Assembly (NCBI RefSeq): GCF_022398315.1
Contig: NZ_JAKEVF010000002.1
Span: forward strand, 283,278-347,277
DNA: 64,000 bases
Reading direction: 5' to 3'
From: Shewanella sp. Isolate11
Lineage (GTDB): Bacteria > Pseudomonadota > Gammaproteobacteria > Enterobacterales > Shewanellaceae
Shown here one piece after another: positions 55,136-64,000 of the stretch; position 1 is the first letter of the stretch, and each line of letters starts with the position of its first letter. The notes under the pieces were generated by a model, which saw only the letters and a list, made by a program, of their open reading frames with translations, searched no databases and was not told the DNA's origin. The translations under genes were made by a program, and so were the position numbers.

Positions 55136-55314
55136 CTTCGAGCCTCAAATGCATAAAAACCCAGTTTATGTGGGTTGAATTGTTATTTTATTTACCCCTG
55201 AACGTGATTGTTTCAGGGAAATCTAGTATAGTATCACTTCAGCAGTTAATGCTGCTGAAGTTTGGACATACGTAGCAGTAAATGTTGTTTTAGTGATAAA
55301 GCAAGGTTAAAAAT

Positions 55315-55818
55315 ATGGTCAATAATAAAAAGAGTCCTATAAAAGACTTAGATCGGATCGATCGTAACATACTTAATGAGTTACAAATGGATGGTCGCAT
55401 TTCAAATGTTGAGTTATCCAAGCGTGTTGGACTGAGTCCCACACCGTGTTTAGAGAGAGTTAAAAGGCTCGAAAAACAGGGCTATATCAATGGATATACC
55501 GCACTAGTGAACCCCCATTATCTTGGGGCGTCATTATTGGTATTCGTTGAAATTACGCTAAATAGAGATACCGCTGAGGTATTTGATAAATTTAATCGGG
55601 CTGTGCAGTTGTTAGATGATATTCAAGAGTGTCATTTGGTTTCTGGGGATTTCGACTATTTATTAAAAACTCGTGTTTCTGATATGTCGGCTTATCGCCG
55701 CTTGTTAGGTGAAACTTTATTGAAGTTGCCAGCCGTTTCCGATACACGTACTTACGTTGTAATGGAAGAGGTTAAGCAAACCAATAAGGTTGCTATTAAT
55801 GTAACGCTTGAATCATAA
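55315..55818 (+). CDS. lrp: Leucine-responsive regulatory protein
   Basis: An AsnC/Lrp-type regulator of 167 residues, nearly identical in layout to E. coli Lrp (164). The winged helix is LDRIDRNILNELQMDGRISNVELSKRVGLSPTPCLERVKRLEKQ in outline (residues about 12-55), and the RAM ligand domain follows (GDFDYLLKTRVSDMSAYRRLL). Position ahead of ftsK and lolA matches enterobacterial lrp-ftsK-lolA order. Confidence 0.95.
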   Translation: MVNNKKSPIKDLDRIDRNILNELQMDGRISNVELSKRVGLSPTPCLERVKRLEKQGYINGYTALVNPHYLGASLLVFVEITLNRDTAEVFDKFNRAVQLLDDIQECHLVSGDFDYLLKTRVSDMSAYRRLLGETLLKLPAVSDTRTYVVMEEVKQTNKVAINVTLES

Positions 55819-55837
55819 ATCGATTTTTGTCGATATC

Positions 55838-55870
55838 CAAAGGAGCTTATATAGCTCCTTTTCTTTTATT
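55838..55870 (+). terminator. Terminator after lrp
   Basis: AAAGGAGCT-TATAT-AGCTCCTTTT followed by CTTTTATTT. Confidence 0.85.
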
Positions 55871-55990
55871 TGCGCATACTTTTTCATCATTAGTTAATAA
55901 ATCCCTCGCTATTGCCTTGTATCGTTAGGTAAAACGCTGCATACGGCAGATTTATTTGATATCTTATCTTTACTTGTTATTTTTCTTCGC

Positions 55991-58543
55991 GTGGGACTTC
56001 GTTTGTCAAAAGGAACTGGTGTAGCAACACTTAGTGGTCTGCAACGTCTACTTGAAGGTGGACTGATTATCTGTTGTATGACTGCGACATATATTTTATT
56101 AGCCCTAACAAGCTTTAACTCTTCCGATCCCGGCTGGAGCCAATCTCATTTTGATGGTGAGATTAAAAACCTCACCGGTGCCGTCGGAGCTTGGCTTGCC
56201 GATGTCTTATTCTATTTCTTTGGGTATACCGCTTACACCATTCCACTAATCGTCGCCATGACAGGCTGGTTGTTATTTAAGCGTGTCCACAAGTTACTTG
56301 AGATTGATTACTTTTCTGTCGGTTTAAGATTAATTGGCTTTTTATTGATTATTTTCAGCCTTGCCGCGCTAGCGAGTATGAACGCCAATGATATTTACGA
56401 ATTTTCAGCTGGCGGGGTATCTGGTGATGTAATAGTGGGCGCTATGCTGCCTTATTTTAATCAGTTAGGCACCACACTGCTGCTGCTTTGTTTCGTTGGG
56501 GCTGGTTTTACACTGTTGACTGGTATTAGTTGGCTGACTGTTGTCGATGCAGTAGGCATGGCAACTATTTGGTGTTTTGTTTTACTTAAGTCATTGCCTG
56601 AAAAATTCTCTAGTGCACCAGAAACAGATGATACTAAAGGCTTTATGTCTATCTTCGATCGCTTCAAACAGAAACGATCTGTGGAAGAAGAGTTTGATGA
56701 ATCTGAATATGAAGAGGCTTCAATTGAAGAGTTTATTGAGCCTGAAATCGAAACAAAAGAAGCTAAGTCTCGTTTCTCTCTCTCTAAACTAAAAATAGGT
56801 TCGAAAACGAAAACTACAGAAGATAAATTAGAACCTTCCATCGATTTCCAATCTAATGCTGATATCACTGTCGATGAAAGTGATATTGGTCGAGATGAAT
56901 CTGAAATTGAACAGATTGATTTTGATAATAAATATTCTACTGGTGCAGTAACCAGCACCCAACGCCAACAACAAGAGAAAGCCAAGATTGTTGATGGTAT
57001 TGTTATACTTCCAGGAGGCTCAAATGAGCAGCCGACGAAGCCAACAAATCCATTGCCGGATATCTCACTACTTGATGTGCCAGACAGGAAGGCGAATCCG
57101 ATCACTCAAGAAGAGTTGGATCAAGTGGCCCGTTTAGTTGAAGTTAAGCTAGCCGATTTCAATATTGTGGCTAATGTTGTCGGAGTATTCCCAGGGCCTG
57201 TAGTAACACGTTTCGAGCTTGAACTCGCTCCAGGCGTTAAGGCATCTAAAATCACCAACTTATCGAAAGACTTGGCTCGCTCTTTATTGGCTGAAAGTGT
57301 ACGAGTGGTCGAAGTCATTCCGGGTAAGGCCTATGTCGGGTTAGAGCTCCCCAATAAATTCCGCGAAACCGTATTTATGCGTGATGTACTCGACAGCGAA
57401 GCTTTTGCACAGAGTCAATCACACCTCAGTATGGTGTTAGGTCAGGATATTGCCGGCGATCCAGTCGTAGTCGATTTAGGTAAGATGCCGCATTTGTTAG
57501 TAGCGGGTACCACTGGCTCTGGTAAGTCAGTGGGGGTGAACGTGATGATCACCAGTTTGCTTTATAAATCAGGTCCTGACGATGTTCGCTTTATCATGAT
57601 TGACCCTAAGATGTTGGAACTCTCTGTTTATGAGGGTATTCCGCATCTTTTATGTGAAGTCGTTACCGATATGAAAGAAGCCGCTAATGCGCTGCGTTGG
57701 TGTGTTGGTGAGATGGAGCGTCGTTATAAACTAATGTCTGCTCTTGGTGTACGTAACCTAAAAGGTTATAACGCTAAGATCAAAGACGCTAAAGAACGAG
57801 GCGAGGTGATAACAGACCCGCTGTGGCGTTCGCAAGATAGCATGGAAGAGCAGGCTCCAGAGTTAGATAAGTTGCCGTCGATTGTCGTTGTTGTAGATGA
57901 GTTTGCCGATATGATGATGATTGTTGGTAAGAAAGTTGAAGAGCTGATTGCACGTATTGCACAAAAAGCACGTGCCGCAGGTATTCACCTAATCTTAGCC
58001 ACTCAGCGTCCATCGGTTGATGTTATCACTGGTCTAATTAAAGCGAATATTCCAACTCGTATGGCGTTCCAAGTATCTTCTCGTATCGACTCACGAACTA
58101 TTCTCGACCAACAAGGTGCAGAAGCCCTATTAGGAATGGGCGATATGCTGTATTTGCCACCGGGGACTAGTGTACCAAACCGTGTTCATGGCGCATTTAT
58201 CGATGACCATGAAGTACATGCGGTCGTGGCTGACTGGTGTGCTCGCGGTAAGCCACAATATATTGATGAAATTTTGCAAGGCTCCACCGAAGGCGAACAA
58301 GTGCTATTGCCTGGCGAAACAGCGGAAAGTGATGAAGATACTGATGCACTTTATGATGAAGCCGTTGCCTTTGTTACCGAGACGCGTCGCGGTTCAATTT
58401 CGAGCGTTCAACGTAAATTTAAGATAGGTTATAACCGTGCCGCACGTATTATCGAGCAGATGGAATCACAAGGTGTAGTCAGCTCTCAAGGGCACAATGG
58501 TAATCGTGAAGTTTTAGCACCACCGCCACCGAAAGTGTATTAA
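55991..58543 (+). CDS. ftsK: DNA translocase FtsK
   Basis: A septal DNA pump that clears chromosome dimers and activates XerCD at dif. It has 850 residues: four N-terminal membrane helices (about 20-205), a short acidic linker (about 210-370), the alpha-beta motor with Walker [13 protein letters not shown] (about 506-517) and Walker [13 protein letters not shown], and a C-terminal winged-helix gamma domain ([20 protein letters not shown]). The linker is far shorter than in E. coli (1329 residues total). The start is uncertain: GTG 55991 has no clear ribosome binding site and TTG 56003 is an alternative. Confidence 0.93.
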   Translation: MGLRLSKGTGVATLSGLQRLLEGGLIICCMTATYILLALTSFNSSDPGWSQSHFDGEIKNLTGAVGAWLADVLFYFFGYTAYTIPLIVAMTGWLLFKRVHKLLEIDYFSVGLRLIGFLLIIFSLAALASMNANDIYEFSAGGVSGDVIVGAMLPYFNQLGTTLLLLCFVGAGFTLLTGISWLTVVDAVGMATIWCFVLLKSLPEKFSSAPETDDTKGFMSIFDRFKQKRSVEEEFDESEYEEASIEEFIEPEIETKEAKSRFSLSKLKIGSKTKTTEDKLEPSIDFQSNADITVDESDIGRDESEIEQIDFDNKYSTGAVTSTQRQQQEKAKIVDGIVILPGGSNEQPTKPTNPLPDISLLDVPDRKANPITQEELDQVARLVEVKLADFNIVANVVGVFPGPVVTRFELELAPGVKASKITNLSKDLARSLLAESVRVVEVIPGKAYVGLELPNKFRETVFMRDVLDSEAFAQSQSHLSMVLGQDIAGDPVVVDLGKMPHLLVAGTTGSGKSVGVNVMITSLLYKSGPDDVRFIMIDPKMLELSVYEGIPHLLCEVVTDMKEAANALRWCVGEMERRYKLMSALGVRNLKGYNAKIKDAKERGEVITDPLWRSQDSMEEQAPELDKLPSIVVVVDEFADMMMIVGKKVEELIARIAQKARAAGIHLILATQRPSVDVITGLIKANIPTRMAFQVSSRIDSRTILDQQGAEALLGMGDMLYLPPGTSVPNRVHGAFIDDHEVHAVVADWCARGKPQYIDEILQGSTEGEQVLLPGETAESDEDTDALYDEAVAFVTETRRGSISSVQRKFKIGYNRAARIIEQMESQGVVSSQGHNGNREVLAPPPPKVY

Positions 58544-58576
58544 CCCAAGCAGCGCAGATTATTAATAGGAATTTAG

Positions 58577-59203
58577 ATGTTAAAACGTATCTCATTATTG
58601 GCATTTACGCTGCCGATGTTTTGTTCATTGTCTGTATTAGCTGATGATGCTCTGTCACTTAAACAGACACTCGTTAACATTGATGGATTGAAAGCGAATT
58701 TCCAACAAACCGTTACCGACATTAACGGTAAAACTATTCAACAGGGCAGTGGCAACTTTGCTTTGGCCGTGCCGAATAAATTTTACTGGCACCTGACACA
58801 ACCAGATGAGTCACTGATTGTCGCCGATGGCACTGATGTTTGGATTTATAATCCGTTTGCAGAAGAAGTGTCTGTTATGGACTTTAATCAGGCAATATCC
58901 GCTTCGCCCATTGCACTGCTGGTACATCGTGATGAACAAACTTGGGCAAATTATGATGTGAATCTAACAGGGCATTGTTATCAGATCACTGCTAAAGAAA
59001 TCGGTGCAGGAGTGCCAAACGTCGAAGTTTGTTTTAATCAGAAACAGCTCAGCAGCATGAAGCTTGAAGATCAACAAGGCAATATCAGTGAGTTTTCTTT
59101 GAGTCAACAAAGCAGCTTGGATAAAGATGACACTCAATTATTCCAGTTTACCGTTCCTGAAGGTGTTGATATCGACGATCAACGCTTAAAAGCGATGAAT
59201 TAG
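58577..59203 (+). CDS. lolA: Outer-membrane lipoprotein carrier LolA
   Basis: A periplasmic chaperone that carries lipoproteins from LolCDE to LolB. The 208 residues start with a signal peptide ending SVLADD, followed by [20 protein letters not shown] and [17 protein letters not shown] stretches, conserved in the incomplete beta-barrel of LolA. It lies 33 bp after ftsK, as in E. coli, and 8 bp before rarA. Confidence 0.94.
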   Translation: MLKRISLLAFTLPMFCSLSVLADDALSLKQTLVNIDGLKANFQQTVTDINGKTIQQGSGNFALAVPNKFYWHLTQPDESLIVADGTDVWIYNPFAEEVSVMDFNQAISASPIALLVHRDEQTWANYDVNLTGHCYQITAKEIGAGVPNVEVCFNQKQLSSMKLEDQQGNISEFSLSQQSSLDKDDTQLFQFTVPEGVDIDDQRLKAMN

Positions 59204-59211
59204 GCAATACT

Positions 59212-60543
59212 GTGTCGACACTCAGTTTTGATTTTTCCCCTGATTTTCGTCCACTTGCAGCGCGAATGCGCCCTGAAACCTTAGAGCAATATATCGGACA
59301 GAGTCATCTTCTTGATGAAGGTAAGCCACTTCGAAGTGCCTTAGAAGCGGGGCGAGCACATTCTATGATGTTGTGGGGGCCGCCAGGTACAGGTAAAACG
59401 ACTTTAGCCGAAATCATTGCTAAATATACTAATGCCCATGTTGAGCGTATTTCTGCGGTGACTTCAGGAGTGAAAGAGATCCGTGCTGCAATTGAGCATG
59501 CTAAAAATGTGGCGCAATCACGTGGGCAGCGTACCTTGTTATTTGTCGACGAAGTGCATCGCTTTAATAAGAGTCAGCAAGATGCTTTCTTGCCTTTTAT
59601 TGAAGACGGCACGGTGATTTTCATTGGTGCCACCACAGAAAACCCTTCTTTTGAAATTAACAATGCTTTGCTATCACGAGCTCGTGTTTATCTTATTAAA
59701 CGTTTAGACGCTGATGATATTATTGCTATTGTGCAGCAAGCGGTCGCAGATGAAGTTAGAGGCTTAGGTAAGCGTCAATTGAACTTCCCGCAAACAGTGG
59801 CAGTAAAACTTGCCGAGGTTTGCGAAGGAGATGCCCGTAAAGCGTTAAACCTCATCGAATTAATGAGTGATATGCTCAATGATGGTGACAGCTTTACCGA
59901 GCAGTTATTGATTGATGTTGCTGGGCAGCAGCTTGCTGGTTTCGATAAGAATGGCGATCAATATTACGATCTCATCTCTGCGGTTCATAAATCCATTCGT
60001 GGCTCGTCGCCCGACGCTGCCTTGTACTGGTTTTGTCGAATGTTAGAAGGGGGCTGCGATCCTTTGTATATCGCCAGACGTTTACTGGCTATTGCATCAG
60101 AAGATATAGGGAATGCCGATCCGGTTGCAATGACTGTCGCACTCAATGCATGGGACTGCTTTCATCGGGTCGGTCCTTCAGAAGGTGAAAGAGCAATAGC
60201 CCAAGCGATTGTTTATCTCGCCAGTGCTCCCAAAAGTAATGCGGTTTATAGCGCTTTCAAAGCTGCACGCACATTGGCCCGTGAGACTGGTCAAGAGCCA
60301 GTACCGAATCATCTACGTAATGCGCCAACTAAGTTAATGGCTGAGATCGGTTATGGCGAAGGTTATCGTTATGCCCATGATGAACCTCAATCATATGCCA
60401 GTGGTGAATGTTATTTCCCAGAAGCATTAGCGGGTGAACGTTTTTATTATCCGACAGAACATGGGTTTGAAAAAAGGATCAAAGCAAAATTAGAGCTGCT
60501 TGCTCAAATGGATAAGGATAGCGAGATAAAACGATATGAATAA
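59212..60543 (+). CDS. rarA: Replication-associated recombination protein RarA (MgsA)
   Basis: An AAA+ ATPase acting at stalled forks. The 443 residues show [19 protein letters not shown], Walker [13 protein letters not shown], Walker [18 protein letters not shown] and sensor 1 [10 protein letters not shown], then the C-terminal tetramerisation region. The start is GTG at 59212. It overlaps crcB by 8 bp. The lolA-rarA-crcB-serS order is well conserved. Confidence 0.95.
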   Translation: MSTLSFDFSPDFRPLAARMRPETLEQYIGQSHLLDEGKPLRSALEAGRAHSMMLWGPPGTGKTTLAEIIAKYTNAHVERISAVTSGVKEIRAAIEHAKNVAQSRGQRTLLFVDEVHRFNKSQQDAFLPFIEDGTVIFIGATTENPSFEINNALLSRARVYLIKRLDADDIIAIVQQAVADEVRGLGKRQLNFPQTVAVKLAEVCEGDARKALNLIELMSDMLNDGDSFTEQLLIDVAGQQLAGFDKNGDQYYDLISAVHKSIRGSSPDAALYWFCRMLEGGCDPLYIARRLLAIASEDIGNADPVAMTVALNAWDCFHRVGPSEGERAIAQAIVYLASAPKSNAVYSAFKAARTLARETGQEPVPNHLRNAPTKLMAEIGYGEGYRYAHDEPQSYASGECYFPEALAGERFYYPTEHGFEKRIKAKLELLAQMDKDSEIKRYE

Positions 60544-60910
60544 TTTGTTATTTGTTGCGCTTGGAGGTTCTATCGGCGCCGTTTTTCGTTATCTTATTTC
60601 AATTATGATGATTCAGCTATTTGGCTCGGCATTTCCTTTTGGTACACTTGTCGTCAATACCCTTGGCTCTTTCTTGATGGGCGTTATTTATGCGCTGGGT
60701 CAAGTTAGTAATGTCAGTCCAGAAATAAAAGCTTTAGTGGGAGTAGGTCTGTTAGGGGCTCTCACCACATTTTCAACCTTTTCCAATGAAACCTTGTTGT
60801 TAATGCAGCAAGGTCAGTGGTTGAAAGCATTAATGAATATCGCTCTGAACTTGAGTCTATGTCTTTTCATGGTCTACTTAGGACAGCAGTTGGTTTTTTC
60901 TCGCATTTAA
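60536..60910 (+). CDS. crcB: Fluoride channel CrcB/Fluc
   Basis: A 124-residue, four-helix membrane protein that forms dual-topology dimers exporting fluoride. [20 protein letters not shown] and [12 protein letters not shown], with the Asn and the Phe-rich stretch of the pore, are present. No fluoride riboswitch is visible, since the gene starts within rarA. Confidence 0.93.
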   Translation: MNNLLFVALGGSIGAVFRYLISIMMIQLFGSAFPFGTLVVNTLGSFLMGVIYALGQVSNVSPEIKALVGVGLLGALTTFSTFSNETLLLMQQGQWLKALMNIALNLSLCLFMVYLGQQLVFSRI

Positions 60911-60925
60911 CTATAAAGAAACTAA

Positions 60926-62215
<1,290 letters not shown>

Positions 62216-62251
62216 TTCATATCTGAGTGTTCAAGTTTACACTTGATTGAG

Positions 62252-62288
62252 ACAAAAGAGCCTAGCGAATGCTAGGCTTTTTGTTTCA
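62252..62288 (+). terminator. Terminator after serS
   Basis: AGCCTAGC-GAAT-GCTAGGCT followed by TTTTGTTT. Confidence 0.88.
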
Positions 62289-62328
62289 AAAATCTATTTA
62301 ACCAGTCACTTATACAGATGATATTTGG

Positions 62329-62664
62329 CTAGATACATTTAGCGGGTTTTGGCAGGCCGGCAATTTTAGTTGCCTGTTTAGCAGGGCCAACAGGGAAAAG
62401 GGTATACAGGTATTTGGAATTGCCTTTCTCTGGACCGAGCGCCTGTCCTATGGCTTTAACTAGAACACGGATTGCCGGGCTAGTATTAAATTCTAAATAA
62501 AAATTTCTAACAAAGTTAATCACTTCCCAATGAGCTTCAGTTAAGGTGATATTTTCTGCCTCGGCGATGATGACAGCGATCTCTTCATTCCAATCTGAAA
62601 CATGTTTTAAATAGCCTTGAGGATCGGTTTCAATTTGGCTTGATTTGTATTGAATGTAATTCAC
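62329..62664 (-). CDS. tusE: Sulfur relay protein TusE (DsrC family)
   Basis: A 111-residue DsrC-family protein that accepts persulfide from TusD and works with MnmA in 2-thiouridine synthesis of tRNA. The penultimate Cys (C110 in KPAKCI) is the sulfur carrier; the second Cys of true DsrC, 10 residues earlier, is absent, which fits TusE. It overlaps tusB by 4 bp. Confidence 0.93.
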   Translation of the reverse strand: MNYIQYKSSQIETDPQGYLKHVSDWNEEIAVIIAEAENITLTEAHWEVINFVRNFYLEFNTSPAIRVLVKAIGQALGPEKGNSKYLYTLFPVGPAKQATKIAGLPKPAKCI

Positions 62665-62942
62665 CAGCTAATAACCTTAGAGTGTAGAAGAGTTTGTTCG
62701 ACAAACTCTGACTGAGAAATTTGAGGATAATGCTTAAGCTGCTCAGTTAACCCGCGCGCAATCACTTCATCTTTAATCAGCATTAGATTTATGTCGTGGC
62801 ATTGCTGTTGCCAATCCAGCATCAGCATCGCCGTTATCGCGTCACCAGTTAGAATAATGCTGTCGTTTGCTGAGGCGTAACGTAGGCAACATTTCAAGGC
62901 TGCATTGTGACTCGGTGAGTCTTGGATGAGATGTAAGATCAT
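62661..62942 (-). CDS. tusB: Sulfur relay protein TusB (DsrH family)
   Basis: A 93-residue member of the DsrE/F/H family ([20 protein letters not shown]) and part of the TusBCD hexamer. It overlaps tusC by one base and tusE by four, in the usual tusD-C-B-E order. Confidence 0.9.
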   Translation of the reverse strand: MILHLIQDSPSHNAALKCCLRYASANDSIILTGDAITAMLMLDWQQQCHDINLMLIKDEVIARGLTEQLKHYPQISQSEFVEQTLLHSKVISW

Positions 62943-63298
62943 TAGTAAACAAACACCTCATCTGCTTGAGTTAATTGTTGTTTAATTTCATCGAGTTCAA
63001 GTAATTCTACGTCGATTAAACTCTGACTTTCGCTTATACCACGCTCATTCATGGATTGCTTACAGGCATAGGTATTGTCAATATCGTACAAGGGTAACGC
63101 CTTAAATGTAGAGATAAAGTCGCGACCACCAATCAGACTAGGCTGTTGCTCTTTGAGCAGATTCAGTACGCCATCATCGGCAAATACGAGACTTATTTCT
63201 TGCTCAAAACTGGCACTCAAGAGTGCTAAGTCTAATCCTTCACGACTCGATGCGTTGCCGTGAGGAGCATGTCTAAAAATAATGGTAATCTTCTTCAC
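62942..63298 (-). CDS. tusC: Sulfur relay protein TusC (DsrF family)
   Basis: A 118-residue structural subunit of TusBCD. ITIIFRHAPHGNASSREGLDLALLSASF is typical of DsrF. It is 9 bp downstream of tusD, with GAGG before the start. Confidence 0.92.
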   Translation of the reverse strand: MKKITIIFRHAPHGNASSREGLDLALLSASFEQEISLVFADDGVLNLLKEQQPSLIGGRDFISTFKALPLYDIDNTYACKQSMNERGISESQSLIDVELLELDEIKQQLTQADEVFVY

Positions 63299-63307
63299 AT
63301 CAACCTC

Positions 63308-63730
63308 TTAGAAACAGACGACGCGATCAGCTTGTTCTGTTGTAGTAACCAGCTCACCTAAACCACCCATGCTAAAAGGCGCACCTAAGTTCCAATGATT
63401 TTGCTGATTTTCATGGGCTTCAACTTCAGATATTACACCACGCCTGAGCGCTGCGGAGACACAATTAACTAATGGAACTTGGTTTTGTATTCCAAAGTCG
63501 GCCCAGGCTTGGGTTAAGTCATATTCATCAGAAGCAGGGCTATTAAGGTTATTGGTCGTTAACACGCCATCTTGATAGAAAAAGATACACAATATTTGAT
63601 GTCCTTGAGCCAACACCGCTTTAGCAAAGGTCAGTGCTTGATAGCTATTACTGTACCCGTAAGCAGGGCGGTTCACCTGAATGACGAATTTTTTATTTGG
63701 CTCAGTTATTGGCTTGCTCATGGAGATCAC
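63308..63730 (-). CDS. tusD: Sulfurtransferase TusD (DsrE family)
   Basis: The catalytic subunit of TusBCD; it takes sulfur from TusA. The active-site Cys is in PLVNCVSAALRRGV (C90 from this start), matching Cys78 of E. coli. NSPASDEYDLTQAW is conserved too. The start may be the GTG at 63730 or the ATG three codons on at 63721; neither has a strong ribosome binding site. Confidence 0.93.
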   Translation of the reverse strand: MISMSKPITEPNKKFVIQVNRPAYGYSNSYQALTFAKAVLAQGHQILCIFFYQDGVLTTNNLNSPASDEYDLTQAWADFGIQNQVPLVNCVSAALRRGVISEVEAHENQQNHWNLGAPFSMGGLGELVTTTEQADRVVCF

Positions 63731-63746
63731 TGTGTCAGATTCGGGG

Positions 63747-63782
63747 CAAAAAAATAGCTCCCTAGGATGGGAGCTATTTTAG
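63747..63782 (-). terminator. Terminator of the yccA-like gene
   Basis: AAAATAGCTCCC pairs with GGGAGCTATTTT; on the minus strand a seven-T run follows. It separates the yccA-like gene from tusD. Confidence 0.88.
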
Positions 63783-63878
63783 CGTAGTTTGTATAAATAC
63801 CTCAAATCTAATGGCAAATGCCTAAACCTGAAGTTAACCCGTTAAAAAATGAATTTTAACGAACTTAATGGTGACTAA

Positions 63879-64000
63879 TTAATCGTCTCCACCTACACCC
63901 ATAAGATGCAAAATAGCAATAAACAGGTTTAAGAAATCAAGATAAAGCGAAATCGTAGCGCGAATATAGTTGGTTTCTCCGCCGTTAACGATACGGCTGG
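63879..64000 (-). CDS. yccA: Bax inhibitor-1/YccA-family membrane protein, 3' end only
   Basis: The last 39 codons and stop of a gene running off the window. The residues SRIVNGGETNYIRATISLYL and a final hydrophobic helix match the C-terminus of E. coli YccA (an FtsH-associated inner-membrane protein). The gene start lies beyond position 64000. YccA next to tus genes is a common arrangement. Confidence 0.85.
   Translation of the reverse strand, partial: SRIVNGGETNYIRATISLYLDFLNLFIAILHLMGVGGDD

Noticed and set aside
56461..57105. A 214-codon open frame on the minus strand
   Set aside because: It is antisense to the acidic, Ser/Glu-rich linker of ftsK, where stop codons are rare by composition.

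Overview
The window looks like a chromosomal segment of a Shewanella-type gammaproteobacterium. This rests on recognisable gene orders: zwf-pgl-edd-eda, thrS-infC-rpmI-rplT, lrp/ald, ftsK-lolA-rarA-crcB-serS, tusDCBE next to a yccA-like gene, and an arabinose ABC system matching the araUVWZ type described in Shewanella. Composition is AT-leaning with typical gammaproteobacterial Shine-Dalgarno sites. No phage, plasmid backbone or CRISPR array is visible.

Layout. (1) 1-4938: Entner-Doudoroff operon zwf-pgl-edd-eda, with palindromes upstream that could bind HexR. (2) 5023-9060: an ecotin-type protease inhibitor, a histidine-rich cation efflux pump (DmeF-like) overlapping a MarR regulator behind two inverted-repeat operators, and an EptA-type lipid A phosphoethanolamine transferase. 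(3) 9136-11832: a PatZ-like acetyltransferase. (4) 12221-46063: a 34-kb L-arabinose/arabinan utilisation locus. (5) 46195-64000: housekeeping genes: two tRNA-Val, norM/mdtK-ribE, thrS-infC-rpmI-rplT, trxB, ald/lrp, ftsK-lolA-rarA-crcB-serS, the tus operon and the 3' end of a yccA-like gene.

The arabinose locus appears to run from polymer to central metabolism. A TonB-dependent receptor and a divergent surface lipoprotein (GH43 plus two LamG-like domains) would handle polymer at the outer membrane. Exported glycosidases (four more GH43, one GH127, one GH97) would trim oligosaccharides. A GPH symporter and the AraUVWZ ABC importer bring sugars in, an aldose epimerase supplies the right anomer, and AraA-AraB-AraD convert L-arabinose to D-xylulose 5-phosphate. 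The locus also carries a dehydratase of the L-arabinonate type, an SDR dehydrogenase and an SMP-30 lactonase, which together look like the upper half of the non-phosphorylating arabinose route; no lower-half enzyme is in the window. A GntR/FCD regulator (AraR) sits in the locus, and a 15-17 bp motif (core TATTRTA) recurs in front of araB and in three divergent promoter regions, one of which has two copies.

Non-coding items of note: a 230-bp MITE-like element with imperfect 18-bp terminal inverted repeats and an ATTT target duplication that touches the stop codon of a GH43 gene; a second, about 183-bp inverted-repeat element near trxB; a decayed exported-protein gene whose start codon reads ATA; a hairpin in front of thrS that displays CGU like a tRNA-Thr anticodon arm; an AUA start codon for infC; and terminator hairpins placed inside two glycosidase operons.
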